Part shown: positions 53,328 through 61,688 of the stretch, one piece after another | How the letters are laid out: every line of letters starts with the position of its first letter | Numbering within the stretch: the first letter of the stretch is position 1 | Notes under the pieces: model-generated | Databases searched by the model: none | Told to the model about the DNA's origin: nothing | The model's input: only the letters and a program-made list of their open reading frames with translations | Origin: an uncultured Clostridia bacterium | GTDB lineage: Bacteria > Bacillota > Clostridia > TANB77 > CAG-508 | DNA: 64,000 nucleotides | Reading direction: 5' to 3' | NCBI GenBank assembly: GCA_934149075.1 | Contig: CAKPDR010000002.1 | Coordinates: 1 to 64,000 of the forward strand | Position numbers and translations under genes: made by a program

Positions 53328-54084
53328 TTGTAAAATTCTCCTTTATAAACAATTTTTTATAAATTCTAGCTGTTGCAATGTCATAATAATTCTTGCTTAT
53401 TTCTATTCCTATAAAACTTCTTTTACAATTTACACAAGCTATACCAACTGTTCCTGATCCCATACAATTATCTAAGACTTTTTCTCCTGGATTAGTATAT
53501 GTTTTAATTAAATACTGCATTAATTCTAATGGTTTTTCTGTAGGGTGTATTGTTTTAGAAGGGTGTACTTTTTGAATAGATATTATTGATGTAGGATATT
53601 TATTTGTATTTCCTTTTCTATAATCTTCTAAAATTTTAAAATCTCCGTAATTATGGTTCTTTATACTAGATGTTTTATATTTATTACCTTTTCCGTGTAA
53701 TGGCTTTCCTTGTGTAAATATTGGATTATATGTAGGTTGTTTTTTATAAAATACAGCAATTTGCTCGTGTCTTCGCAATGGTTGTCTATTACTATTTAAA
53801 AATCCAGTAGTGAGCTGTTTATCCCATACTAAATCATAACGAAATTGACTTCTGTTACTATTTACTAAGTCAATATAGAAATTACCTTGACCGAATAAAA
53901 TAATAGCTCCATTTTCCTTTATAATTCGATTATATTGCTTCCACAATTCTTCAAAAGGTATTATCTTATCCCACTTATTTTTTGTCTTCTGAAAAGGCAA
54001 ATCGCATAAAATTAAATCAATTGAATTATCCTCAATATCATTCATTAATTTTATGCAATCCCCTAATTTTAATTGTATATTCAT
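53311..54084 (-). CDS. DNA methyltransferase (beta class, N6-adenine/N4-cytosine)
   Basis: The 257-residue enzyme has catalytic motif IV as DLPF (LILCDLPFQKTKNKWDKII), then a central target region, and after HPTEKPLELMQYLI the AdoMet motif I (VLDNCMGSGTVGIACVNCKR followed by FIGIEI). The order IV before I marks the beta class. The recognition sequence is unknown. No restriction gene is next to it, so it is an orphan methylase that may protect the element or modulate its genes. It abuts the 278-residue gene upstream (no gap). Confidence 0.92.
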   Translation of the reverse strand: MNIQLKLGDCIKLMNDIEDNSIDLILCDLPFQKTKNKWDKIIPFEELWKQYNRIIKENGAIILFGQGNFYIDLVNSNRSQFRYDLVWDKQLTTGFLNSNRQPLRRHEQIAVFYKKQPTYNPIFTQGKPLHGKGNKYKTSSIKNHNYGDFKILEDYRKGNTNKYPTSIISIQKVHPSKTIHPTEKPLELMQYLIKTYTNPGEKVLDNCMGSGTVGIACVNCKRSFIGIEISKNYYDIATARIYKKLFIKENFTNDKNN

Positions 54085-54921
54085 TTATCCTTGCTCTCCT
54101 AAATCTTCTGTTTCTTCTTGTAATTTATCTATTTCTGTTTTTTCATCTTCTATAAATTGCTGTTCCATTCCTTGCAATGCTTGTTTAGTTTTTGTTTCAT
54201 CATCTAATAAGTAACTTATCATCATTCCATTATGTGCATATATTTTTTCATAGTTTGTTTCAATATTTTTTATATCAAAGTAATATGATAGAAAAACATC
54301 ATCTTTATATGTGTTATCTTCTAATGATGGATATACCGAAACAATTATATTAGGATTTTCATTTCTATATAGTGTAAATATAGCTTTATTTCTTTCTGAT
54401 TGGTCTAACAATTTATTTAGCAGTTCTGTATATGTAGCCTTCTTTTCATCAACTGAAAATTCACTATTTTCTGTAATTTTTTCTAATGATTTAAAAATAT
54501 TACTTACTTCCTTAAAACTTTTATTAGAAAGTGTTTCCATTGTATAATGTAATTCTAATTCTGAAGGAATTACTTCTTGCTTATCATTTTCTAATCCCTT
54601 ATATAAAATTTGATATATTACATCTTTATATTTTCTATATACTTCTTTAGAACCTAATACTCTATAATCATCATAATAATTTTTTAATGCTTTTGATGTT
54701 TCTAACTTTGCTAATTTATTTGATTCGTTCGCACAACGTAAAGTTCCAGAAACTAATCCACAAATAAAAGCACCATATTTTTCTTCATAAGATTTATAAT
54801 GAGAATACAATTCTTTCTGTTTCATAAATGTTAATGGATAGACATTACCATCAGCAATATCAGCAATTATTTTATTGTTTTTCTCATCTAATATAATATT
54901 TTTAATGTAATCAGAAGCCAT
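54085..54921 (-). CDS. Unknown protein, 278 residues
   Basis: I do not recognise it. Helical sequence with MASDYIKNIILDEKNNKIIA, LYSHYKSYEEKYGAFICGLV, and an acidic C-terminus (KTEIDKLQEETEDLGEQG). The start at 54921 follows GGAGGTTTATA and overlaps the previous gene by 11 bp. It may form a complex with the methylase that follows it, by position only. Confidence 0.5.
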   Translation of the reverse strand: MASDYIKNIILDEKNNKIIADIADGNVYPLTFMKQKELYSHYKSYEEKYGAFICGLVSGTLRCANESNKLAKLETSKALKNYYDDYRVLGSKEVYRKYKDVIYQILYKGLENDKQEVIPSELELHYTMETLSNKSFKEVSNIFKSLEKITENSEFSVDEKKATYTELLNKLLDQSERNKAIFTLYRNENPNIIVSVYPSLEDNTYKDDVFLSYYFDIKNIETNYEKIYAHNGMMISYLLDDETKTKQALQGMEQQFIEDEKTEIDKLQEETEDLGEQG

Positions 54922-56005
54922 TATAAACCTCCATATTCTCTTCATCTTGTTCTAATTTGTTATATTTTTCTTCAAAGTGTTCTAGCATATCTTTCATTTT
55001 CTCAATAAGTTCTTCCTTAGAATTAATTTTACTCATATCAAATAATTCATTCTCATAAGTTTCCATTTCTTTTGAAGTTTTATTATAGTAGTTGAATACA
55101 ATTTCAATATTTTCTTCATACTTAACTAAAAATGCTTCTTTTGTTACGTCTACATTTGTTATTGTAGCAAATTCTTTTCCATCTGGAGTTCTTAAAAGTT
55201 TTTGACTATCTTCATATAAAGATTTCAATTTTGAGAAGCAATACTCATTTTCAAATACAAATGTATATCCGTTATCCAAAACTACATTTTTAGAAGCTTC
55301 CTCAATTTCTTTTAATTCTAATAAATAATCTTTAATATCTTCCTTCGTTTCTTCATCATCAAATTCGTCTATAATTTCTTGATCAGAATAGTTATAATGA
55401 CCTCTCAATATATCAGCTATTTCATTTGGCGAACAGCTATCCCAAATCATACTATATCTATCATCAGCCATTTTTTGTGTTCTATCTTCAATTTTTTTAT
55501 AGTCTTTATTTTCTGAAATTAATTCTAAATATTCTTTATTGTCAATTTTATATTCAATCAATAAATCATTAATTACGCTATTTAACTGACTTGTTATAAT
55601 GTCTTTAGAATTAATTGCACTTGAAATACTTAAATCTGTATCTAATATCTTTCTGTATAGTAAATCAAGCTTTTTTATATCGTTCTTTGCATTTATCCTA
55701 TTTACTTTTTGCTTTAAACTATAATCTTCAATTCCAAATACATTTCTATTTTCTATTTTTGCAAGTGGTATTGCTAAATGTCTAAGAAAATCTTTTACAT
55801 CAGCATTATAGAACTCTATTTCTTTAATTTTATTTCTTATCTTTTCTTGTTCGCTCTTACTTGTATGTTTCATTTGTTCAATTATACTTGCATAATCAAA
55901 TAAATGTCCTATTCCATCAACTTCTAAAGAAAATGGTTCATCTAAATTTATTCCCTTTTCTTCTATATATCTATCTAACCATTCATCAAATCCATTCGCT
56001 TTCAT
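54911..56005 (-). CDS. Unknown acidic protein, 364 residues
   Basis: I do not recognise it. It contains two helical regions, with MKANGFDEWLDRYIEEKGIN at the N-terminus and a C-terminal coiled-coil-like acidic part (LIEKMKDMLEHFEEKYNKLE). It has a WDSCSPNEIADILRGHYNYS stretch. It starts in the 4-bp ATGA overlap with the gene before it, typical of a packed operon. Confidence 0.5.
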   Translation of the reverse strand: MKANGFDEWLDRYIEEKGINLDEPFSLEVDGIGHLFDYASIIEQMKHTSKSEQEKIRNKIKEIEFYNADVKDFLRHLAIPLAKIENRNVFGIEDYSLKQKVNRINAKNDIKKLDLLYRKILDTDLSISSAINSKDIITSQLNSVINDLLIEYKIDNKEYLELISENKDYKKIEDRTQKMADDRYSMIWDSCSPNEIADILRGHYNYSDQEIIDEFDDEETKEDIKDYLLELKEIEEASKNVVLDNGYTFVFENEYCFSKLKSLYEDSQKLLRTPDGKEFATITNVDVTKEAFLVKYEENIEIVFNYYNKTSKEMETYENELFDMSKINSKEELIEKMKDMLEHFEEKYNKLEQDEENMEVYNGF

Positions 56006-56640
56006 TCTTGTTCTAGTTCCTCCACTTCATCTAATAATTCTTGAATACTTTTTCCTTCATAAGATTTAGTATACTCTTCTAATGAATTTTTTAGAAATTC
56101 TTTTTCTTCAGGTTTTGGAATATAAGTATAATATTTCCTTTTATCATCTGCTACAGCTACAATCGTGATCTTACAGCTATCTTCTTTTGGATTATAGTCT
56201 AAATAAACATCATAATAATCTAAATCATAGTTTAATTCTTTTAAGCCGAATATATCTTCAACTTGTCCTGCGTCCAATGTTGTTAGGGCATTAATTCCCT
56301 TATCTTCAATCATTATTCCATCTTCAAACCATATTTCATCTGGCTTCATATTCCTAATTGAATCTATTCTTAGTTCATCTTGAAATAAATTTTCATACTC
56401 ATAATCTTTATATATCCAATCAGCATTTACCATCACACCTAATTCTTCATTTAAAGCATTTTTTAGATTTCTAATATAATCTATACTGACCAGATATACA
56501 AAATTTTTATATTCTCCAACTGTATTTTGCCACTTTTTAGCAACACAGTATTCTTCGCCATTTCCTTTATTAAAAAATCCTCTATCGCCAATTTTAGCTT
56601 TCTTTAAATATTTATCAATTTCTTCCTTTGTAACACTCAT
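56002..56640 (-). CDS. Unknown protein, 212 residues
   Basis: I do not recognise it. It shows a mixed alpha-beta pattern, starting IDKYLKKAKIGDRGFFNKGN (a short Gly-rich turn) and ending with an acidic helix (SIQELLDEVEELEQE). Tight 4-bp overlaps on both sides place it in the same operon as the methylase. Confidence 0.5.
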   Translation of the reverse strand: MSVTKEEIDKYLKKAKIGDRGFFNKGNGEEYCVAKKWQNTVGEYKNFVYLVSIDYIRNLKNALNEELGVMVNADWIYKDYEYENLFQDELRIDSIRNMKPDEIWFEDGIMIEDKGINALTTLDAGQVEDIFGLKELNYDLDYYDVYLDYNPKEDSCKITIVAVADDKRKYYTYIPKPEEKEFLKNSLEEYTKSYEGKSIQELLDEVEELEQE

Positions 56641-57164
56641 AGTTCTTGCTCCTCTTCATCTTCGTAAATTCTATCTCCTGGAATATAATAATCAAAATCT
56701 AATTCGCAAAGTAAAACACCATCTGCAATTGTTCCATCATTAAATTTAATTGTATATCTATCATTAAATTTGTCTTTCCCTCTTTTTATATCAAGTATTT
56801 CAACCATTTCTCCATTATGAATAGAATTATCTATTCTAGGCTCTTCCCATATAATTTTAGTGAAAAATAATACTCTATCATTTGTAGGCTGATTTATATT
56901 ATTACTTTTTTCAAACTCCTCGACATCATATTCCAATGAATCCATTTCAGAGCAATAATAATATTTGTCATTATATTTTCTAATGTTTTCATTTTGTTTT
57001 ACTAGCTCATCTTTCATTTCATCTGATAGCATTGAAATAATATCCTCTTTTGTAAAATCTTCATCAAATAAGAAATTAAAAGCTTCACTTGGATTGTTAA
57101 ATGTTGAAATATTATAATTATCTAATATTTTTTTAGGTATTTTATTAATATCAAAATTGTTCAT
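56637..57164 (-). CDS. Unknown acidic protein, 175 residues
   Basis: I do not recognise it. The C-terminal part has beta-strand-rich sequence with VEILDIKRGKDKFNDRYTIK followed by FNDGTIADGVLLCELDFDYY, resembling a small barrel. It overlaps neighbours by 4 bp on each side. Confidence 0.5.
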   Translation of the reverse strand: MNNFDINKIPKKILDNYNISTFNNPSEAFNFLFDEDFTKEDIISMLSDEMKDELVKQNENIRKYNDKYYYCSEMDSLEYDVEEFEKSNNINQPTNDRVLFFTKIIWEEPRIDNSIHNGEMVEILDIKRGKDKFNDRYTIKFNDGTIADGVLLCELDFDYYIPGDRIYEDEEEQEL

Positions 57165-57352
57165 CTATCTATCTCCTCTTTTGTACCTTCAATAGCTTCT
57201 TTATAATAGTTTTCTAAATAAAAATGTATTTTTTCAGCTAGTTCTTGTATATTATTAAAGTTATAGCTTGCTCCTGATGATGATTCTTCTGCAATATATA
57301 TTTCTTTTTCTTTAGGAAATATTTGTACTGTAATATTTATTTCATCTTCCAT
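57161..57352 (-). CDS. Small unknown protein, 63 residues
   Basis: I do not recognise it. It begins MEDEINITVQIFPKEKEIYI and includes a Ser-rich turn (EESSSGASYNF), then a helix (IQELAEKIHFYLENYYKE). It overlaps the next gene by 4 bp and is 2 bp from the previous one. Confidence 0.5.
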   Translation of the reverse strand: MEDEINITVQIFPKEKEIYIAEESSSGASYNFNNIQELAEKIHFYLENYYKEAIEGTKEEIDR

Positions 57353-57354
57353 TT

Positions 57355-57759
57355 TTAGCTTTCCTCAATAATACTTTCTGGATTTCTAAAATTAATTGAA
57401 GTACAGTCTATTGCATTTTTTGAATATTCATAAAGTTTATTTATTTTTTCAATTATATTTGAATATATAGGGGCTATATCTACGCTATTTAATTCTGTTG
57501 CTTTTAAGTTATACATTTCACATTCTTTGCAAGCTGAAATTGGTTCTAAGACGCTAAAAATTGTATATTTCAAATTATTACCTTTTAACCAGAAATTTAA
57601 TAAAACACCATTTTTAAATTTAAAGGTAATGCTTAAGTTATTCCAACTTAAGCTATCACTCTCTTTATCCTTTATTTTTACATCACTAAAATTGCCTTTT
57701 ATATAAAGTTTTTTTAAGTATTTTTTTACATCTTTATTTAATTTTATCGAATTAGTCAT
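57355..57759 (-). CDS. Unknown protein, 134 residues
   Basis: I do not recognise it. Alternating strand pattern (LSWNNLSITFKFKNGVLLNF) and a possible metal-binding CKECEMYNLK. It directly follows the SpoVG-like gene with a 1-bp overlap, so both are probably translated together. Confidence 0.5.
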   Translation of the reverse strand: MTNSIKLNKDVKKYLKKLYIKGNFSDVKIKDKESDSLSWNNLSITFKFKNGVLLNFWLKGNNLKYTIFSVLEPISACKECEMYNLKATELNSVDIAPIYSNIIEKINKLYEYSKNAIDCTSINFRNPESIIEES

Positions 57760-58382
57760 TATTCTCTTTCTCCTTCGTCAATTTCCTCTTTTGCTGATTC
57801 ATCAAATTCTTTTGCAAGTAATTTTTCTTGATATAAACTCACAGCCTGTTCTGTTAATTGTTCTCTTAATTCTGCTTTTGTAGGATAGAACATATCCTTG
57901 TATTCTTCATCTTTAGTTTTTCTATTTGGAAATTGTAAATATAATTTACCTTCATTACTTTCATTTAGTCTTATATCTTTTAAATGGATTCCATTTGCTT
58001 CAAGACTTACCATTGCTTTTGTTTTCTTAGATTGATCTTTTAACGGATTAGCTTGTGTTACAGTTACACCTGATTTTTCTACTTCAATATCTGGTGCTTC
58101 AAATTCTCCTTTTTCTTTTTTGTCTTTATATGCTTGAAATAGCGTATCGCTAATCTTTTTAAATACTTCATTATCTGCATACATTAATCTAGTTGTAATT
58201 AGTTCGTCTGTTGATTTCTTTTTGAATTTTCTATCTGGAAATTGTAAATACAAATTACCATTTTCACTTTCATTTACTCTAATTCCATCAATTTTCATTC
58301 CATCTACTTCTAATGAAGCAACTGCTTTAATCTCTATCTCCTCATTTTTTACTAAGCCTAATGACTTTACTTTAATACTCAT
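57759..58382 (-). CDS. Tandem SpoVG-domain protein
   Basis: The 207-residue protein contains two SpoVG-like domains. The first is AVASLEVDGMKIDGIRVNES plus GNLYLQFPDRKFKKK; the second is AMVSLEANGIHLKDIRLNES plus GKLYLQFPNRKTKDEEYKDM and FYPTKAELREQL. SpoVG is a site-specific nucleic-acid-binding regulator of septation and sporulation, and of virulence in other Firmicutes. It is usually a single ~90-residue domain; this one is duplicated. It heads the long operon and is preceded by the shared operator block. Confidence 0.82.
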   Translation of the reverse strand: MSIKVKSLGLVKNEEIEIKAVASLEVDGMKIDGIRVNESENGNLYLQFPDRKFKKKSTDELITTRLMYADNEVFKKISDTLFQAYKDKKEKGEFEAPDIEVEKSGVTVTQANPLKDQSKKTKAMVSLEANGIHLKDIRLNESNEGKLYLQFPNRKTKDEEYKDMFYPTKAELREQLTEQAVSLYQEKLLAKEFDESAKEEIDEGERE

Positions 58383-58485
58383 AATTTTTACCTCCTAAAA
58401 TTTTGATAAAAAAATAGAGAAAAGGATTTTTATTTCCCTTTCTCCATTTATTGATAATAACATTTTAACATCTAAAAAACTTAAT

Positions 58486-58531
58486 GTATACTGCAGGATT
58501 TTGCAATGTTTTTGCAAAGTTTTATGTATAT
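58486..58531 (-). promoter_or_regulatory. Shared promoter/operator block upstream of the SpoVG-led operon
   Basis: The same GTATACTGCAG...TTTTGCAA...TTTTTGCAAA...TTATGTA block as at 35295-35340, about 100 bp upstream of the SpoVG-like gene. TGCAAAA-type half-sites repeat at 12 bp. Two copies 23 kb apart in the same orientation to their genes suggest one regulator for both. Confidence 0.6.
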
Positions 58532-58888
58532 TTATCTTCCTTTATTTGATAAGAACTTAGCTGAATTAATTGCAAAGTCTAAAAATACAGATTCTTTCTT
58601 TTCATCTACAGTTTCTAATATGTTTTTTAATTCATCATATTTTATATTGTTTTTAAGCTTAACATCTTTGACATTGTCTAGTACAAAATAATCTAAACTT
58701 GTTTTTAAAGCAATTGATATTTTTATCATTGTTTCTAAACTCATTTTTCTTCTACCATTTTCAATGTCAGATATAAAAGAAGCTGATACATTTATGTCAT
58801 TTGCTAAATTCTCCTGCGTTACTTTTAAAAAGTTCCTTCTCTCTCGTATTTTGTTACCTACATTTTCATAATTTACTGTTACTTCCAT
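58532..58888 (-). CDS. XRE-type repressor
   Basis: The 118-residue protein has a Cro/C1-type HTH (VTQENLANDINVSASFISDI followed by ENGRRKMSLETMIKIS) and a short C-terminal region that may carry a dimerisation helix. It lies immediately upstream of the shared operator block, so it is a good candidate for the regulator that binds it. The start at 58888 follows AAGGAAGG, and a 9-bp inverted repeat spans the start region. Confidence 0.85.
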   Translation of the reverse strand: MEVTVNYENVGNKIRERRNFLKVTQENLANDINVSASFISDIENGRRKMSLETMIKISIALKTSLDYFVLDNVKDVKLKNNIKYDELKNILETVDEKKESVFLDFAINSAKFLSNKGR

Positions 58889-58919
58889 AATACCAACCTT
58901 CCTTATATTTAGTAACAGT
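58875..58919. promoter_or_regulatory. Inverted repeat ACTGTTACT / AGTAACAGT around the XRE start codon
   Basis: Perfect 9-bp arms at 58875-58883 and 58911-58919 enclose the ribosome binding site and ATG of the XRE gene. In RNA this would bury the start; in DNA it could be an operator. Either would make a self-control device. Confidence 0.5.
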
Positions 58920-58996
58920 ATATTATTTTTCGACAAATTTTTTAATAATCTGTTAGCCGAGTATGCTCGCTAGTTGTTATTGATTGTTTACAATTA

Positions 58997-59785
58997 CTAT
59001 ATAACAATAGGTTCTTCGACTTTTTCTAATTTTATATCTTTAACCTCAATTATTTCATCAAGATTATTTATACTAGCCATTAATTTTTCATATAATTTAT
59101 CAGTTATTTGTTCTACAATTTCATCATAACTTTTATTTCTAAAATCTATATTTAATAATGTATACATATTATTGTTTAGTGCCATTATTTGTTCTACATT
59201 TTTTCTACTTAAAACATCAAACAAATCCTGAGCTAACATTTCATTTGCATAACTATCTTCTGTTCCAGAAAAAATATCTTGATCGTCATTTTCCATATTT
59301 TCCTCATACATTTCAAGTACATTATCTAATTCACGCTTTACTGATAATGGTATTATTAATTTTGGATTAAAAAATTCTCTTACCTTCATCTCAACATAAT
59401 TATGTACTTGACTATTTAATTTATTGTATTCTTCTTTTAATTTTTTCTTTTCTTCTGTTTCTTCTTTAAAATCCCATAACTGATATTCTAATGAATCAGC
59501 TTTTCCTTTTAAATTTCTATACTTTTCATCTTCAAATAAATTGTTTGTCATTACTTGCAATTGTCTAACTAATTTATTACCATTTTTCTGAAATTTTAAA
59601 TACCCACTTAATCCACCTTCTACTAAACTGACTAATAGTTTTGCTTTTCCACCTTCATTATACATTTTAGTTAATCCTGTGTTTTCTACACTAATAAAGT
59701 CTTTTGGATATACATTGTTGCTTTCCATTCTTGAATATACCTTATCTTGCTTTATTACTATACTCTTTACAATTTCATAACTCAT
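58997..59785 (-). CDS. Unknown protein, 262 residues
   Basis: I do not recognise it. A basic beta-rich N-terminus (YEIVKSIVIKQDKVYSRMES) is followed by a helical centre (KADSLEYQLWDFKEETEEKK, a coiled coil) and an acidic C-terminus. It overlaps the next small gene by 4 bp. Its 3' end is close to a hairpin CGAG-TATG-CTCG near 58959 that may be a weak terminator. Confidence 0.5.
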   Translation of the reverse strand: MSYEIVKSIVIKQDKVYSRMESNNVYPKDFISVENTGLTKMYNEGGKAKLLVSLVEGGLSGYLKFQKNGNKLVRQLQVMTNNLFEDEKYRNLKGKADSLEYQLWDFKEETEEKKKLKEEYNKLNSQVHNYVEMKVREFFNPKLIIPLSVKRELDNVLEMYEENMENDDQDIFSGTEDSYANEMLAQDLFDVLSRKNVEQIMALNNNMYTLLNIDFRNKSYDEIVEQITDKLYEKLMASINNLDEIIEVKDIKLEKVEEPIVI

Positions 59786-59991
59786 ATTTGCTTTTCCTCC
59801 TCTGCTTGTTGTTTATTTAATTCATATATTTTTAATCGCTGTGTCATTTTTCTATTATCTTCATATAAATCAATAACTATATTTTTTAATTCTCTATATG
59901 CTTGATTTCCTCCTGAACTCATTCTATCTGTATCAAAATCTAATGCTAATAAGCAATCTTGTATTCTTTCTTTTAAATTTTTCTTTTTCAT
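59782..59991 (-). CDS. Small coiled-coil protein, 69 residues
   Basis: I do not recognise it. It is helical (KNIVIDLYEDNRKMTQRLKI..., with a Lys/Gln-rich end). The start at 59991 (MKKKNLKERI) follows GGAGG with a 5-nt spacer; longer in-frame starts would overlap the previous gene. It is probably a part of the same operon. Confidence 0.5.
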   Translation of the reverse strand: MKKKNLKERIQDCLLALDFDTDRMSSGGNQAYRELKNIVIDLYEDNRKMTQRLKIYELNKQQAEEEKQI

Positions 59992-60004
59992 AAGTTCCTC
60001 CATA

Positions 60005-60934
60005 TTACAAAGTTTCAGTTTCTTCTTCATCTAAAAAATATTCATTATCTAATGCGTCAATAGAATCAGTTATTAATGCTTCAACTGATTGCCAGTTCAA
60101 ATCATTAAATATTGTTTCTACAAAATCTTTAAGTGCATACTTTTTTTCATCTATTTTAGCTTTATCATAAGCTTCTTTTACTTTTTCATATATAGTTTGA
60201 TAGGTTTCATAGTCATCTCCTGGTTTACTATTTTTATATAGTTTATCTGCTTGTCCTTCTGCTATATAGCAAATTCCATCTTGTCTATAAAAATTGCAAA
60301 TATTCTTATATATATGTCCTTCTTGAAAATATTCTTTTTCTACTGTACCATCTTCTAAAATATTTCCAATCTTATTTTCTGGAATATCTAAATATTTTCT
60401 AAAATAATTAGTATAATCAATATTTTCTGTATATTCATTTTTCTTTCCATATTCTGCTATAAATTTAATACACTCATTATAATCATTAGACTTAAATAAA
60501 ATTTTATCTTTTAATCTTTTTTCTCTATCAGTAAAGTGTTCTTTAATATAATCATCAAAAACATATCCATCTCTTCTCAATGCTCTATTAATAGTCGTTT
60601 TTGTTACCTTTTCCCATTTATCTCCAAAAGAATAACATTGACCATAAATATTTAAACGATCCAGTCTTGTTCTGTTTCTTGCTGTATCAATTGTTAGAAT
60701 ATGTTGTCCTATCAAAAAATCATAAACGTAAAACATATATTCATTTTCTTCTACGATTTTATATTTTTCTACATCTGGAATAACACTTATATCTCCTCTT
60801 TCATTCATATATTCTGGTAAAAAAGAATTATCATATAGTCCATCATTTACTTTTGCTAAAATATAACCTTTTGATGTTTTTATTTTATTTGGAAATATAT
60901 CTGTTCCATCATATTTATAATTTTTATCATTCAT
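60005..60934 (-). CDS. Unknown protein, 309 residues
   Basis: I do not recognise it. The N-terminal half has YKYDGTDIFPNKIKTSKGYI and LIGQHILTIDTARNRTRLDR; a charged helical C-terminus ends DALDNEYFLDEEETETL. It overlaps its upstream neighbour by 4 bp. Confidence 0.5.
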   Translation of the reverse strand: MNDKNYKYDGTDIFPNKIKTSKGYILAKVNDGLYDNSFLPEYMNERGDISVIPDVEKYKIVEENEYMFYVYDFLIGQHILTIDTARNRTRLDRLNIYGQCYSFGDKWEKVTKTTINRALRRDGYVFDDYIKEHFTDREKRLKDKILFKSNDYNECIKFIAEYGKKNEYTENIDYTNYFRKYLDIPENKIGNILEDGTVEKEYFQEGHIYKNICNFYRQDGICYIAEGQADKLYKNSKPGDDYETYQTIYEKVKEAYDKAKIDEKKYALKDFVETIFNDLNWQSVEALITDSIDALDNEYFLDEEETETL

Positions 60935-61308
60935 ATTTCTTCTTCCTCACTTTTTTCTTCTTCATTCTGTATTTGTTTATTATCAAAAATCTTTACAATT
61001 TCTTGTGTTTTACCACTTTCATCAAACAGTTTTACTTTAAAATCCTTTGTATTATAAAAGGATTCCATATATCCTGGTAATATATCTTGCTCCATAATAT
61101 TAAAAAATTTTTCTACATCAACAGCAGGAGCTTTGTGTGTTATAGTTACTTCTATTGCAAAATGTTCTATATCATTATTTATAAATAGTGATGTTTCAGT
61201 TTTTACTATATCTAAATCTTCAAATTTATACTCATCTAATTTTGCAGTTATTTTGTTGTAGTAATTTATTATTGTTTCATTACCATTTCTATAATTGCTT
61301 TTTTTCAT
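60931..61308 (-). CDS. Unknown protein, 125 residues
   Basis: I do not recognise it. It includes YYNKITAKLDEYKFEDLDIV, a beta region (FAIEVTITHKAPAVDVEKFF) and a C-terminal Glu run (EEEKSEEEEI). Overlaps of 4 bp with both neighbours place it in the operon. Confidence 0.5.
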   Translation of the reverse strand: MKKSNYRNGNETIINYYNKITAKLDEYKFEDLDIVKTETSLFINNDIEHFAIEVTITHKAPAVDVEKFFNIMEQDILPGYMESFYNTKDFKVKLFDESGKTQEIVKIFDNKQIQNEEEKSEEEEI

Positions 61309-61688
61309 ACGCTGTTTTCCTCCTTTTCTTCTGTATTTTCCTTATCTCTCAAATAATTAAAATCACATATCTGTAAAAAATCTTTTTCTGCGTCTTCTAT
61401 AGTAAATTCATTTTCTTCTTTTCCTAAAATTTCAGCATTATAAAGATTTCCCATATATTCTAATTGTTTTTTCCTATCTAATTTTTCAAAATCTTTATAT
61501 GTAAAATATGCTATTTTATTTTTGTTGCCATTGTTATCTGTATCAATTGCTAAATTTACAGAGTATTGATTATATTTTTCGTTTTTTACAAATAACAATT
61601 TATATCTATAACTAATATTGTTTTCAAATTTTTCAGATAAAAGTTCAAAAAACTTTTTAGAGTAATCCATAATGTTTTCTTTTGTCAT
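61305..61688 (-). CDS. Unknown protein, 127 residues
   Basis: I do not recognise it. It begins MTKENIMDYSKKFFELLSEK and has a beta-rich centre (YNQYSVNLAIDTDNNGNKNK, then IAYFTYKDFEKLDRKKQ). Similar size and order to the preceding 125-residue gene suggest a related pair, without obvious sequence identity. Confidence 0.5.
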   Translation of the reverse strand: MTKENIMDYSKKFFELLSEKFENNISYRYKLLFVKNEKYNQYSVNLAIDTDNNGNKNKIAYFTYKDFEKLDRKKQLEYMGNLYNAEILGKEENEFTIEDAEKDFLQICDFNYLRDKENTEEKEENSV

